Below, piece after piece: positions 1 through 9,466 of a stretch of DNA of 64,000 bases. The notes beneath the pieces were generated by a model. That model had not been told where the DNA came from and did not search any database. It was given only the letters and a program-made list of their open reading frames with translations. The stretch comes from Aplectana chamaeleonis (Eukaryota; Nematoda; Chromadorea; Rhabditida; Cosmocercidae): assembly GCA_029168955.1 (NCBI GenBank), contig JAPDOI010000272.1, positions 248,001-312,000 of the forward strand. The letters are read 5' to 3'. Numbering within the stretch: the stretch's first letter is position 1; each line of letters begins with the position of its first letter. Position numbers and translations under genes: made by a program.

Positions 1-480
1 TGCGGCTCGCACTGCAATGTCGGCCGACCAACGTCGCACCGCGGTGAAATCATTAACACGACGTCGGAGCAAGTTATGACGGGTCAAATCGTGTTGGTTT
101 CGCCTCATATTTTGTACTGGAGAGTTGGAACTGACGGTTGTTCACCGCAGCTTCCCTAGCACTGCGGCACTCTCAAGCCCCTTTCACAGTTATTTTGCCG
201 TCCGACGTCCGGCAATGCTATCCGACGTCGCGCGCGGCGCCCACTAGGCCTGTGGTAGAGCAACTGATAATATTGACCATCCCACAATCAACGGAGAAAT
301 TTCGCACTGGCGTCGAGCGCCGCATTGCGACGTCGGTCATCCGGCGTCGCACTGCGTCACTCAACGACGCCGCAGTCCTACCTTATAACGTGCCGGACGG
401 CTTCGTCCGGCAGACTGTGAAACACGCAATAATGTGTCGGATGGCATCGTCCGGCAGACTGTGAAAGGCGTTATAACGCC
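1..480. other. CpG-dense non-coding stretch with degenerate direct repeats
   Basis: This stretch is unusually rich in CG and in GACGTC-like words compared with the AT-rich DNA that follows. A block near 1-45 (TGTCGGCCGACC followed by a CGTCGCACCGCG motif) reappears in diverged form near 316-360 (CGTCGGTCATCCGG followed by CGTCGCACTGCG). No convincing coding frame is present; the short open frames have no recognisable domain. It may be the edge of a larger repeat that continues outside the window. Confidence 0.4.
390..465. repeat. Two direct copies of a 32-33-bp hairpin-containing unit
   Basis: Two consecutive units at 390-422 and 434-465 share CGTCCGGCAGACTGTGAAA. The first contains a perfect 7-bp inverted repeat (CCGGACG / CGTCCGG) around a GCTT loop; the second carries the same arms with substitutions. 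A third inverted motif, GGCGTTATAACGCC, follows directly. Confidence 0.6.
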
Positions 481-586
481 AACGTCAAAGTGGCCATTTA
501 GTGCAATTAGATTATCAGAAGGTGATATGATGGGCAAAAGAATGTGATGCTACGACATGCTTGCCTAGAAAACAACATCTCACCTT

Positions 587-646
587 GGATTCAAACCAAC
601 GCCCACCGCGCAAGAGACTCGAACGTTACCATTGTGCCATCACAGC
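587..646 (-). repeat. tRNA-like Pol III promoter, probably a SINE remnant
   Basis: On the minus strand a B-box-like GGTTTGAATCC (587-597) lies 31 nt after an A-box-like TGGCACAATGG (629-639), which is the spacing of a tRNA gene. The T stem-loop is plausible (TTGG, seven-base loop, CCAA). The acceptor and anticodon stems do not pair properly, so a working tRNA gene is unlikely. A tRNA-derived SINE or a tRNA pseudogene fits better. The assignment rests only on the two boxes and their spacing. Confidence 0.4.
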
Positions 647-980
647 GTTTGTCTTGCCTGGCATTGCGGCCGTTATTACACCGACAGCCCCACTGAAAGG
701 AGCTCGGAGAGCGGCGGCAACTTGGTGGCGGGTTTGCTCTACCAACCAACGACGTTCTGAGCGATTCGACAGTATTTGCTTCCTATATGGCATCCATAAC
801 ACCTTTTCGGATGCTCAAAAATTGTTCCGTGGGTTCCCTAGGTGCGATGAGCGGATTCCAATAACTCATAGGCAATTCACCAACGTTACGTGTACTTTCC
901 AATGTATGTGGGCAGAATTTCACGAACTCATCCAATCAAAAAGGATGCATAGGTCACAGAGGGAAAAAGGCGTGCTTCAA

Positions 981-1449
981 AGGCACAGTCCAAGCTCATG
1001 GGTAAAATGTGATGTTATGGTCCGGACGCTGTGAGTAGCAACCCTGCCAAACGCGGAATCTCAAATCTTCAGAACAAGCGAGAAAAATCGAGCCCCCGTT
1101 CCCTCCGCCCCCCCCCCCAAATCAGCACCCATTCGCTCCGCCCACTTAAGAGCTTTCGAGCTCAGTAGAGACGAGAAACGACATGGATTTTGTTCAAAAC
1201 CTATGTTCTTCCATTTGTTATCGGTCTAGCTTTATAGTGTGATCTACTCCGTTGCGATGATTGCGAATGACAAGGAAAGACAAGCCCGAGACAACTCGTC
1301 CAAGAATTTCTCGTAGTTTGAATTCAGAACCTTTGAGGGGCCATAACTCGGTTCAAAGTAGGTTTTAAGCGATTTTGGAGAGACCGTTGTGATCAGCGCG
1401 AAATTCTCTCCGAGACAAGCAGGTAAACTCGGAAGCGAAAAGTAAACCT
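981..1449 (+). mobile_element. TTAA-type element, family R2, copy A (3' end missing)
   Basis: This is a non-coding repeat starting AGGCACAGTCC just after TCAA (977-980). It is homologous along nearly its whole length to the next repeat (1454-1927); shared landmarks are TTCAAAACCTATGTTCTTC, GCCCGAGACAACTCGTCC and TTGTGATCAGCG. The last ~20 bp found at the end of copy B are absent, so B either inserted into the end of A or removed it. A poly-C run lies inside near 1109-1121. Confidence 0.65.
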
Positions 1450-1453
1450 TTGA

Positions 1454-1927
1454 AGGCACAGTCCAACCTCAGAGGCAATTTTTGATATTATGGTTCGGTC
1501 GCTGCCTATAGCAACCCTTCCGAGCGCGAAATCTCAATTCGCCCAAATAGGCGAGAAAAAACTAGGAAAAAAGTCGGCCACGCCCCCTTGAAAGAAGAAT
1601 GGTTAACGCCCGCCGCCAGGTTTCCGACCTCAATAGGGAAGAGACGCGCGAATGATTTTATTCAAAACCTATGTTCTTCAATTCGTTTTCCAGCTGGATT
1701 TATATTGTGGCCTGCTACAGAACGGTGGCTGCGAATAACGAGAAAATACAGGCCCGAGACAACTCGTCCTAGAACTTCTAGCCGTTCAAAATCGAAATTT
1801 TTGAGGAGCCGTATCTCCGTTCGTAGTAAGTTCTGAGCGATTTTGGATACACCATTGTGATCAGCGTGGAATTTTCTCCAAGGTAGACAGAAAAACGAAA
1901 AATCGCTCCTGAGATTGGACTGTGTCT
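1454..1927 (+). mobile_element. TTAA-type element, family R2, copy B
   Basis: The element is 474 bp, flanked by TTGA (1450-1453) and TTAA (1928-1931). Its ends are inverted versions of each other: AGGCACAGTCCAA on the left, and the complement of AGACACAGTCCAA on the right. No coding capacity is seen. A third copy lies in reverse orientation at 31,937-32,422. Confidence 0.7.
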
Positions 1928-2087
1928 TTAAGCATTCCCCTTGCGAGTGTTTTCTTTCACGAACATTTGCTACTCATGCACGAGGAACAGTCAAAGAAAA
2001 AGCACGGTCAGAGTGAACCGATTTGCTTGCACACAAAATCTTTATTGATATTGATTCGCATTAATTATTGTATTTTTAAACGTTTAA

Positions 2088-2520
2088 CTTCCTGGCAAAA
2101 GTAAGGTGCGTTCGAATGAGTTCGCCGCTCTCGGACGAGCATGCGAAAAGTCCCCACCGCCATCGACTACGAACGGGGCCGGCACCGGCTGGTAGCAAGC
2201 ACTGCGCCGATCAATCAGCCCTGTAGACGGGGGGAGAGGGGACGGTCGTCGTTGAAATCCAACACTCGTCCGAGGGCGGCACATGCGACGGCCGCCTGCC
2301 AAGCATGCCGGCCGCGTGGGCCGCCATTCTCATTCGGGCACACTTCAATGATTTGGCAATGTTATAATTACAAGAAATATAGAAGTTGAAAGAATAAGGA
2401 AAAAACGTTTTGAAATATCTTTAAAAATGATTTGGCGCAAAACAACCGGAAGTAATGAAAAACTGGGAAATGTAGTGAAACGACCAGATCGGATTTGGCG
2501 GTCAATCGTATGCCAACTTT
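2088..2520. repeat. Diverged relative of one arm of the 8.2-kb palindrome, interrupted
   Basis: 2088-2104 (TTCCTGGCAAAAGTAA) and 2347-2520 (from TGATTTGGCAATG) together follow the left arm of the palindrome at 8187-8469: the same CCTGGCAAAAGTAA, then GATTTGGCA, TTTTGAAATAT, GATTTGGCG and GGGAAATG-AGTGAAA landmarks in the same order. In the 8.2-kb copy the first two landmarks are directly joined. Here they are separated by a 242-bp GC-rich insertion. Confidence 0.6.
2105..2346. mobile_element. GC-rich ~240-bp MITE-like insertion
   Basis: This GC-rich block sits inside AT-rich repeat DNA at a point where the related 8.2-kb sequence is uninterrupted. Its ends are imperfect inverted repeats of about 22 bp: GTGCGTTCGAATGAG on the left, and on the right the complement of GTGTGCCCGAATGAG. 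No protein is recognisable. A clear target-site duplication is not visible. Confidence 0.5.
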
Positions 2521-4385
2521 CGTACTCTGCCTTCAGTGAATGAAAGAGATTTGCAAGCTTACCTAGCTGCACAAAGTTATGCCCAACGTCTCCAAAACGG
2601 CTTTTCAAAGGCAGTGATCACGATGATTTCCGTTTCGGAGTTTTCTACTCGAAACAAAGCGTTGGCCACTAAGTGTTACCAAAATTACGTAGAAACGGTG
2701 AGAAACGCACTAAAACGTCTTAGTTCAGTGACATTATTCTGTGGCCTGGACTAGTTGTCCGGTTGGCTGAACATCTTCACGGTGGTTGTCATCGGTGAAA
2801 AATGGGGCTAATCGAAAATGTAAGAATATTTTAGGCGAAACAGTATTAGTTAGTGTCCGAAGGAAAGAACGGAGAAACAGAGGGTAGGAAATTTCAAAAG
2901 ACGGGTCCACAAAAGATTTCATTGTCACAACGAACAGTTCCACTGAGAGTAAAGAGGCGTGGTGAGATAACAGGATTTCGTGCCCTTCTGGTGCGTTTTT
3001 CTCGATTTCTTCGTCATTTCAGTTCTACCCGGGTGCCAAACAATTGATTTAGCAATTAAGCTCAGAATAGAACATTATCGTGAACACTGCCTTTCACGCA
3101 ACCTTAACCGTAACATGGTGGACAGTATACTTTGTTCTCGGGAAGGATAGAATAATCTTATCTATCAACTTTTCGCGTCTATATCTGAATGGTTTCCACT
3201 GTCCTTGATTTTCAGAGATTTCGGTCGGGGTAAAAGTTCTCATAATTGAGGCGACAGTCCACGTTCAACGCATTCTTAGAATCTTATTCACCACGATTAA
3301 ACACATCTCATCTCGAAAATTGAAGAAGGTTGATAGAGAAAATACAGCTGAATAGCTTTCTTATGACTTTCAAGCACCACCCTACAACTGCTTGGAAAGA
3401 ATTAATCGTCAAGGTCCGAAATTACAAAACAAGAGACAAGTGCCTAGAGACCAATCAATAAATCATTGTGATTCGAACGCAAGAAAGAACCAATAAAAGT
3501 AGGCGCAAAGGCTAGGTGAAACCTGTTTGGGAATAGAAAGGACGACCGAAAGGAAATCACTGAGGCAAACGAGATCACAGAGACAATATACAAGACCGTC
3601 CGCGTAATAATCGCGATCAGGGATGAGTCGAAATTTTTTTTCGGGAACAGAAAACTTAGTTTGACTTAGTTTGACAGAGAGCAGAAAAAGATCTCCAAAA
3701 ATGGGCAGAAAACCAAAATTTTTTCAAAAATCAATAAAACGTGTTCAGCGTACAGCATCTGAGATTTTTCACAGCATCAAACTTTTGACACACTTTTCCG
3801 TGATAAATAGTTTTTTTGCACAATATCCGAAAGTCAACAACTGGCCAGAAATGCAGACTTCCGAGAGAGGCAGATTATGACACAAAATGTTACTCTGAAC
3901 TCCAATTTCCTGACACAATAGCACTCGATTACTTGATCCGAAGCTCAATATATGCAAAGACTACATAGATTCAGTCGGAGCCGACTTGACCTCCCTAGTG
4001 TGCATATTTTAGCGATAATTTCGAGATAATTTCTGGTTTGTACACTGTACTACTCCTCAACGCCCTAGAGTAACGCGCAAACCGAGCAGGTGCGCTGTGT
4101 GAGCATAAATGTCCTACCGCGCCGATCGCTCTATCATGGCGGGTTTGCTCGTAACTCTACGACAGTTTCAACCACTACATCACCGCACCATCATCATTTT
4201 CATTGCACTTTATATAACTCAAACTCTGTACCATCCTGAGCTGGAATGAGATGGCTCAGATAGGGCAAAACTTCACCCACTTCAACCAGAAAGATGCCGC
4301 TGAAGAATTCTCAGTTTCGGCCGTGGCGGCTGTTGAAAGTATTCATACTCCAACGCCGTGCCAGCGCGGGTATGAATAGCGGGCG
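2521..4385. other. No gene recognised
   Basis: This is AT-rich sequence without a convincing coding region. Minor items: an isolated TTAA-type terminus at 3078-3096 (GAACACTGCCT then TTCA) matching the ends of the 4.39-kb element, a short direct repeat TTAGTTTGACTTAGTTTGAC near 3654-3674, and an inverted GTATTCATA / TATGAATA pair near 4337-4378 that recurs near 43,110-43,160 in the duplication. Confidence 0.5.
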
Positions 4386-4389
4386 TTAA

Positions 4390-4846
4390 AGGCAGTGTTC
4401 ATGATGAATATCGCGCCCAAGTGCGACCCAAAATGGTGTTAGGTCGTGTGGCCACTAGTAATGAAGAAATAGCGAAGAGAAGCGTTTAGACTAAGCTAAA
4501 ATAAAGGTTTCTAACGTTCAGGGCGTGGACGAGCTTACTGGCCCTGCTAGTTTCCGCAGAAACTCAGCAAGCGCATTCTAATCGCAAAATCTACGCGAAT
4601 CGATTAGGCTGGACGCGGCAGAAATGCTAGGGAATTTGCCATCGAAACGTGAGCTGCGCCACAAGCTCGTCCGAATGTGGGGCGGACCGGGATAAGCAGG
4701 CGCAATGGTATAACTTTCGATGCTGTTTTATTGACTTCTAGCCCGTTTTCGATGATTTCTTTGACCCTATAAATCTCTTACAGCATCTGCCAACTTAGTG
4801 TTTCACACTGAAACCTAGAGAACGAGATTCATCGTAGACACTGCCT
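4390..4846 (-). mobile_element. TTAA-type element, family R3
   Basis: The element is 457 bp between TTAA (4386-4389) and TTGA (4847-4850). Ends are inverted: AGGCAGTGTTCATGATGAAT on the left, and on the right the complement of AGGCAGTGTCTACGATGAAT. In reverse orientation the interior matches 40,736 onward (shared TGTGAAACACT, GGCAGATGCTG, GAAAACGGGC, GACGAGCTT) and also 61,975-62,095 (shared ACGCCCTGAAC, CGGAAACTAGC). No coding capacity is seen; it is a non-autonomous element. Confidence 0.7.
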
Positions 4847-4855
4847 TTGAGTAGT

Positions 4856-5290
4856 ACCAATAGCCCATTATTGTTACTATCCAACAAAATTTGAGTTTTC
4901 GGTTATTACTGTATGGCATACCTTCTCACCAACGGTAAAACAATAGGTAAGGGTAGCCACTGTTAGATGAAAATGAAGGCTGGGTTTTCTAAATCTCTAC
5001 TGGGCGCATTCGACTTCTGATTCATAGAGGCTTGGATGCCTTTCAGACCTATACTGTGACGTGCGGGGTCAGCCGACTTCCTAGACAGATCCCCTTATGT
5101 GAATCTATATAGTAGCAATTCAAGAACTCCTCGGGTATAGTAGATCTAGTTGACCCTGGGCGAAGATCGAACCTTCACGACGACATTTCTTGAACGAGCC
5201 TTTCCACGAATCGGATACAGCCGAATGGGATATAGTTCACTATTAGTCTGATACTCCTGCTAATCTATTCAAAGGTCTGGTAAATGCTTT
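4856..5290. other. No gene or clear repeat recognised
   Basis: I see no coding frame of note, no inverted repeat and no match to the other repeats in this window. Confidence 0.4.
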
Positions 5291-5339
5291 CTAGCCGACC
5301 GATCAGCACGCTCGCAAACAGCGTGAGCGGACAGTCTCA

Positions 5340-5720
5340 TTCGGACAGACCATACACTGGATCCGAATAAATAAAAAACTCGCATACTTGGATTTCCGAT
5401 TAATCAAAAATCAAAGGTCGCGGATATCCGTCTCAAACGGATAGATTCAAAATAACATTATCGGATAACCCGAGTCATTCGGATAGAGAGACTAAACGGA
5501 TAGTCGGCTCTTGTATCAATCCGAAAATTAATATTCTTCGGTGAATCGGAATTTGGATCGCCCGGATTTGGTCCCTTTTCGGTGATTCGGATTTCGGATC
5601 GCTCGGATTTTTTACTTTTTTTTCGATGAGTCGGAAACCGAATATCCGAGTCGGATATCCGGTCGGATACAAGTTGGTAAAATGCAAGAAATCTATCGAA
5701 AATTGATAGTCTGGTGAAAA
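5340..5720. repeat. Degenerate CGGAT/ATCCG-rich tract
   Basis: The pentanucleotide CGGAT (and its complement ATCCG) recurs many times at irregular spacing, often as TCGGAT or CGGATA. Minus-strand translation gives a low-complexity Ser/Asp/Arg/Lys peptide, which I read as a by-product. This is an old, diverged simple-sequence tract and not a gene. Confidence 0.55.
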
Positions 5721-5744
5721 TTTCTGTGAAAAGACGGTTTTTTC

Positions 5745-7072
5745 CACCGTACCTTGACAAAACTATTCATTGATTGGAACGATCTACAAAAATCATCCAG
5801 TGTTTCAAATGGAGCCTTTATTGAATTCGTCAATACTCATGACTTCGATCAGTATAAACAGTACCGTGCAAAAGTCTATTCGCGTGGCCTTTCCGCGAAT
5901 AATGTTTTTATACGTATCTTGGCTTGCCCTCAGCGAAACTTGATGAAGCTTTAGTATGTTATGGGGCATCAAAGCCCTTGCTTTACATATACATAAACTT
6001 GGCTTTTGAGCGTGCAGTATCTAAATATGGAATTTGTTTATCATTTTGTGGTATTATCTAGAATTAGGACTATTTGTTCAAAACATGGCTATCACAAATT
6101 CAAGCTCGTAGCAAATATTCGCCATTCGAAGGTCTTCAGAGCCGTCGCATACCCTTGTAAAAGATCGATCTCCATCAATTTTTTTTTAGAAATAAATTCG
6201 AAAGAGAATAATGCAATATTGCACCTAATAAGTATCTCTCTTTGACGTTATCGAAAAAGAGCGAAATTTATGTTCCAGTTGTACTTTGTCAAAGCTTATA
6301 AAGCACATATCTTGTAATAGTTCTGGGGTGAATAATTTTATAGGGGTGAATTTCCAAAGCTAACTCCAACCTGATCAATTTTCGGTCTTCAGAAAAATTC
6401 TGATAGAGACTGATAGAGACTATTCTCTCACAAAGCTATACAACGGTTCCGAAGATCTTCGAATAGCGAATAACTGCTACGGGTTTGGATTTGTAAAAGT
6501 GATGTTTCAAAGGAATAGTCCTAATTTGAGATATTACCACAAAATGTTAAAAAAAACATTTCTAAAAACCGCACGCTCAAAAAGCGAATTTGTGTATGTG
6601 TAAAGCAAGTGTTGTGATGCCCCATAACATACCAAAGTTTCATCAAGTTTCGCTAAGGGCTAGCCAAGATACGTATAAAAACATTATTTGCGGAAAGGCA
6701 ACGCGAATAGACTTTTGCACGGTACTGTATGTCAAAGGGCCCCCAGGGGTCTGCACACTCTTGATTTAGTGCTAACTAATGATAATACCTTTCTTGATGA
6801 AGTCACCATTAAACCTCCAGTAGGGTCCCGTGATCACGCCAGTGTTTCTTTTGAATTGAGTGCAAATGACTGCTTTGCGACTTATCGACATCATTTCTCA
6901 AAGTGTGATTACTCTTAAATTTTTTATTACCTAGCTGATGTGATGTGGATTGATTCTTCAGAAACTAACGCTTCGGTTGATGATAAATTAGAAATGTTTT
7001 TGAGAGATTTACACCATGCGATCGAATTATTTGTACCGTGGAAACGGTTTTCCACTACCCTTTCTTTCCTGC
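5745..7072 (+). pseudogene. CR1/jockey-like LINE endonuclease remnant, split by a DNA element
   Basis: Two coding pieces flank the foldback element at 5859-6727. The upstream piece (5754-5855) reads FIDWNDLQ then GAFIEFVNTHDFDQY, matching the GDFN-x-x-x-I-D-W and FxxF segments of the apurinic-type endonuclease of CR1/jockey-like LINEs. The downstream piece (from about 6735) reads LHTLDLVLTND, then GSRDHASVSF, the conserved LDLVLT and (S)DH segments near the end of the domain. In another frame (6915-7072) it continues as a DDKLEMFLRDL...IELFVPWK stretch typical of the linker to the reverse transcriptase. Frameshifts and a stop separate the pieces. No reverse transcriptase follows. It is an inactive fragment of a retrotransposon, not a host gene. 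Confidence 0.7.
5859..6727. mobile_element. Tc1/mariner-like foldback element with ~295-bp inverted arms
   Basis: The element is 869 bp. Terminal CAGTACCGTGCAAAAGTCTA (5859-5878) is mirrored by TAGACTTTTGCACGGTACTG (6708-6727), and the pairing continues, with mismatches, to about 6155 and from about 6431. TA follows the right end (6728-6729); TATAAA precedes the left end, so a TA duplication is likely but not perfectly preserved. CAGT-type termini and TA targets are typical of Tc1/mariner transposons. No transposase frame exists, so it would need one in trans. It lies within the LINE endonuclease remnant. Confidence 0.75.
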
Positions 7073-7078
7073 CTAAAT

Positions 7079-7550
7079 ATTAAATGTAGTGATATTGAAA
7101 GATGGATTTGGCAGGCGCTTCCTAGGTTATCAGAGTCAAATCACGCGTCTGAAGGTCCTCTAGCGAGCAAGTTATAAAAGTAAGAAAAAAAAATCTTTCA
7201 ACTATTAATGCTGAACGAATTGTGGTCTGATAGGCTAGAAATAAATTTAACGAATGTTTTCCTTTTTTTTCAGTGTAGCTCCCACTAAGGGTACTAGACC
7301 TTCCCTCACCGATTATACAAAAATCACGAAAACGAAGTTTTACGCAATTTACCGGCTATTCACGCTAGTCTTGGTGTTTTTAACGCTTTCACGGTGCACA
7401 TTGTTTCAGAACGTTTTTGTTGCTGAACATATTATTGTCTGATTTGATCCCAATCACGCTAGACGCAAAACTCCTCGTGACGCGTGATTTGACTCTGATA
7501 ACCTATGAAGCGCCTGCCAAATCCATTTTCCAATCTCACTACATTTAATG
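7079..7550. mobile_element. 472-bp element with 72-bp terminal inverted repeats
   Basis: The left arm (7079-7150, starting ATTAAATGTAGTG and reaching AAATCACGCGTC) is complementary to the right arm (7479-7550) with about six mismatches. The interior is AT-rich with no coding frame. The arms resemble the GATTTGGC / AAATGTAGTGAAAT landmarks of the 8.2-kb palindrome, so the two are probably distant relatives. Confidence 0.7.
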
Positions 7551-7800
7551 ATCACGTTGTCTGCCTGTACCAACAAGAGCCAAATCACTTCAACAATTTC
7601 ACTACATTTAAAAATCAGTTTGAAGACCAAATCTAACGAAACAATTTCACGACATTTTAGAGCAATGCCAAATGAAAAATTAACCTTTTCTGCGGAGCCA
7701 ACTTTCAGAAATCAAGTCAATAATTTCACTACATTTAAGAAATCAAGTTGACAGCCAAAACCAATAAAACAATTTAGCGACATTTAAGAACAATGCCGAG
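7545..7800. repeat. Degenerate tandem repeat around CAATTTCACTACATTTAA
   Basis: CAATTTCACTACATTTAA or a close variant occurs at about 7597, 7641, 7722 and 7771, with linked motifs (ACCAATAAAACAATTT, ACCTTTTCTGCGGAGCC, AACTTTCAGAAAT) recurring in the same order at roughly 85-130-bp spacing. It adjoins the right arm of the preceding element and shares its terminal motif, so it may have grown from that terminus. Confidence 0.5.
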
Positions 7801-7834
7801 TCCCTAACCTTTTTTGCGAAGCCCAACTTTCAGA

Positions 7835-7985
7835 AATTGACTTTTCCGAATATTCAAATAAACGAATCATTCAAAAAATTGGCTTTTACCAATATTCGAA
7901 CAAACGAATAATTCGAAAAATTGACTTTTCCGAATAATCGAATGATTCGAATATTTGTTAATTCGGCCAAATATTCGTTTTCCGA
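7835..7985. repeat. AT-rich CGAATATTCG/AATAATTCG cluster
   Basis: Short inverted words (CGAATATTC, CGAATAATTCG, CGAATGATTCG, AATATTCG) are packed together, giving overlapping potential hairpins. No coding potential. Confidence 0.5.
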
Positions 7986-8034
7986 CATACTCTACTAGCC
8001 AGTAACTGAATTTATATCGCCAAGATCTGGTTGA

Positions 8035-8047
8035 GGGGGGGGGGGGG
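8035..8047. repeat. Run of 13 G
   Basis: An uninterrupted G tract at the edge of the pre-palindrome segment. Such runs are prone to length error and may form G-rich structures. Related runs occur at 8908-8918 (C) and near 33,242-33,251 (G). Confidence 0.9.
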
Positions 8048-8186
8048 ACCGCGCCACTGCTAAGATAGCTTTGTCATAGAAATCAAGCGGTTGTTTTTAA
8101 GAAAATGTTATGGTGGAATTGAAGAAACAACCGCTCTGCTTGATGATAGTTTCAACGCGGCTTCCTAGAGATAGGATACAAACCAT

Positions 8187-8824
8187 AATTCCTGAAAGTT
8201 TAGGTTCCTGGCAAAAGTAAAGATTTGGCATGGTCATAAAAATTTACTCAGTTAAAAAGGGAAGATAAACAAAAATAAAAAAAGGTTTTGAAATATTCCT
8301 GAGAACGATTTGGCGTAGAATAATTTGTTTTTCGGGAAATGAAGTGAAATAGTTGAAAGTATGATTCGGCAGTCGAGTTTGAACCAACTATTGATAAGAG
8401 TTGTGCAAAACGAGAGATCGCATTGTATGAGCTTATCCGTAGAACATATCAAAGCGAAATCACGCGTGAAATGGGAAGCATCAAAACTTTTTTCGGGAGC
8501 TGTAATGCGGTGGTCTTCACGTATTAGGTGGAGTAAAATCAACACGCGTGATTTCGCTTCGATATGTTCTACGGATAAGCACAGACAAGGCGTTCTCTCG
8601 TTCTGCGCAACTCTTATCAATAGTTGGTTCAAACTCGACTGCCAAATCATACTTTCAACTATTTCACTTCATTTCCCGAAAAACAAATTATTCTACGCCA
8701 AATCGTTCTCAGGAATATTTCAAAACCTTTTTTCATTTTTCTTTATCTTCCCTTTTTAAATGAGTATATTTTTATGACCATGCCAAATCTTTACTTTTGC
8801 CAGGAACCTAAACTTTCAGGAATT
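8187..8824. mobile_element. 0.64-kb near-perfect palindromic (foldback) element
   Basis: The left arm (8187-8469) and right arm (8542-8824) are reverse complements over about 283 bp with few mismatches; a spacer of about 72 bp separates them. Outer ends read AATTCCTGAAAGTTTAGG and its complement. Because of this symmetry, the same 132-residue open frame appears on both strands, which is a sign of the palindrome rather than a gene. The satellite begins only about 70 bp downstream. A diverged single-arm relative is at 2088-2520. Confidence 0.85.
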
Positions 8825-8891
8825 TCATTTATTTTTCCTAAAGGTTTCCTTTCCAACATGATTTATGCCTGGTGGTGCTAGATGAAAGCAA
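8825..8891. other. Junction between palindrome and satellite
   Basis: A 67-bp unique-looking segment. A minus-strand frame runs out of the satellite into it, but no gene is implied. Confidence 0.5.
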
Positions 8892-9466
8892 ACCCACTGA
8901 TGTCCTGCCCCCCCCCCTTCTATGACGTCCTGCGCACTCCAACTGATGGCCTGCACACTTTCTTTGACGTCCTGCACACTTTCTATGATGTCCTGCACAC
9001 TCCCTCTGATGTCCTGCACACTTTCTATGATGTCCTGCATACTCCCACTAATGTCCTGCACACTCCCACTAATGTCCTGCACACTTTCTATGACATCCTG
9101 CACAATCCCACTAATGTCCTGCGCACATTCTGTTACATCTTGCACACTCCCACTAATGTCCTGCACACTTTCTATGACGCCCTGCACACGCCCACTGATG
9201 TCCTGCACACTCCCACTAATGTCCTGCACCCTTCCACTGATGTCCTACACACTTTCTATAAGGTGCTGCACACTCCCACTAATGTCCTGCACCCTTCCAC
9301 TGATGTCCTACACACTTTCTATAAGGTGCTGCACACTCCCACTATAGTCCTGCACACTCTCACTGATGTCCTGCACACTTTCTATGACATCCTGCACACT
9401 CCCACTAATGTCCTGCGCACATTCTGTTACATCTTGCACACTCCCACTGATGTCCTGCACACTTTC
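8892..9466. repeat. Satellite, 21-bp-unit zone
   Basis: About 26 units of 21 bp follow the pattern GTCCTGCACACT then TTCTATGAT or CCCACTAAT. The two unit types often alternate, which foreshadows the 42-bp unit downstream. A run of C (8908-8918) interrupts the first unit. Because 21 is a multiple of three, the minus strand stays open with a seven-residue periodicity (VQDISGS / VQDVIES). The zone is homologous to the 42-bp zone but more diverged, and looks like the older edge of the array. Confidence 0.85.

Noticed and set aside
587..646. Functional tRNA gene
   Set aside because: The promoter-like boxes fit, but acceptor and anticodon stems do not pair.
561..1034. 157-codon open frame as a gene
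   Set aside because: It overlaps the tRNA-like element and runs into the R2 repeat, with no recognisable domain.
2345..2608. 87-codon minus-strand frame as a membrane peptide
   Set aside because: It lies in the diverged relative of the palindrome arm, and its hydrophobic end comes from AT-rich repeat sequence.
8035..8047. G and C homopolymer runs as regulatory quadruplexes
   Set aside because: They are single runs rather than four spaced G tracts; length variation or sequencing error is a simpler reading.
8252..8759. Two 132-codon frames as a conserved divergent gene pair
   Set aside because: They are the same sequence read from the two arms of a palindrome.
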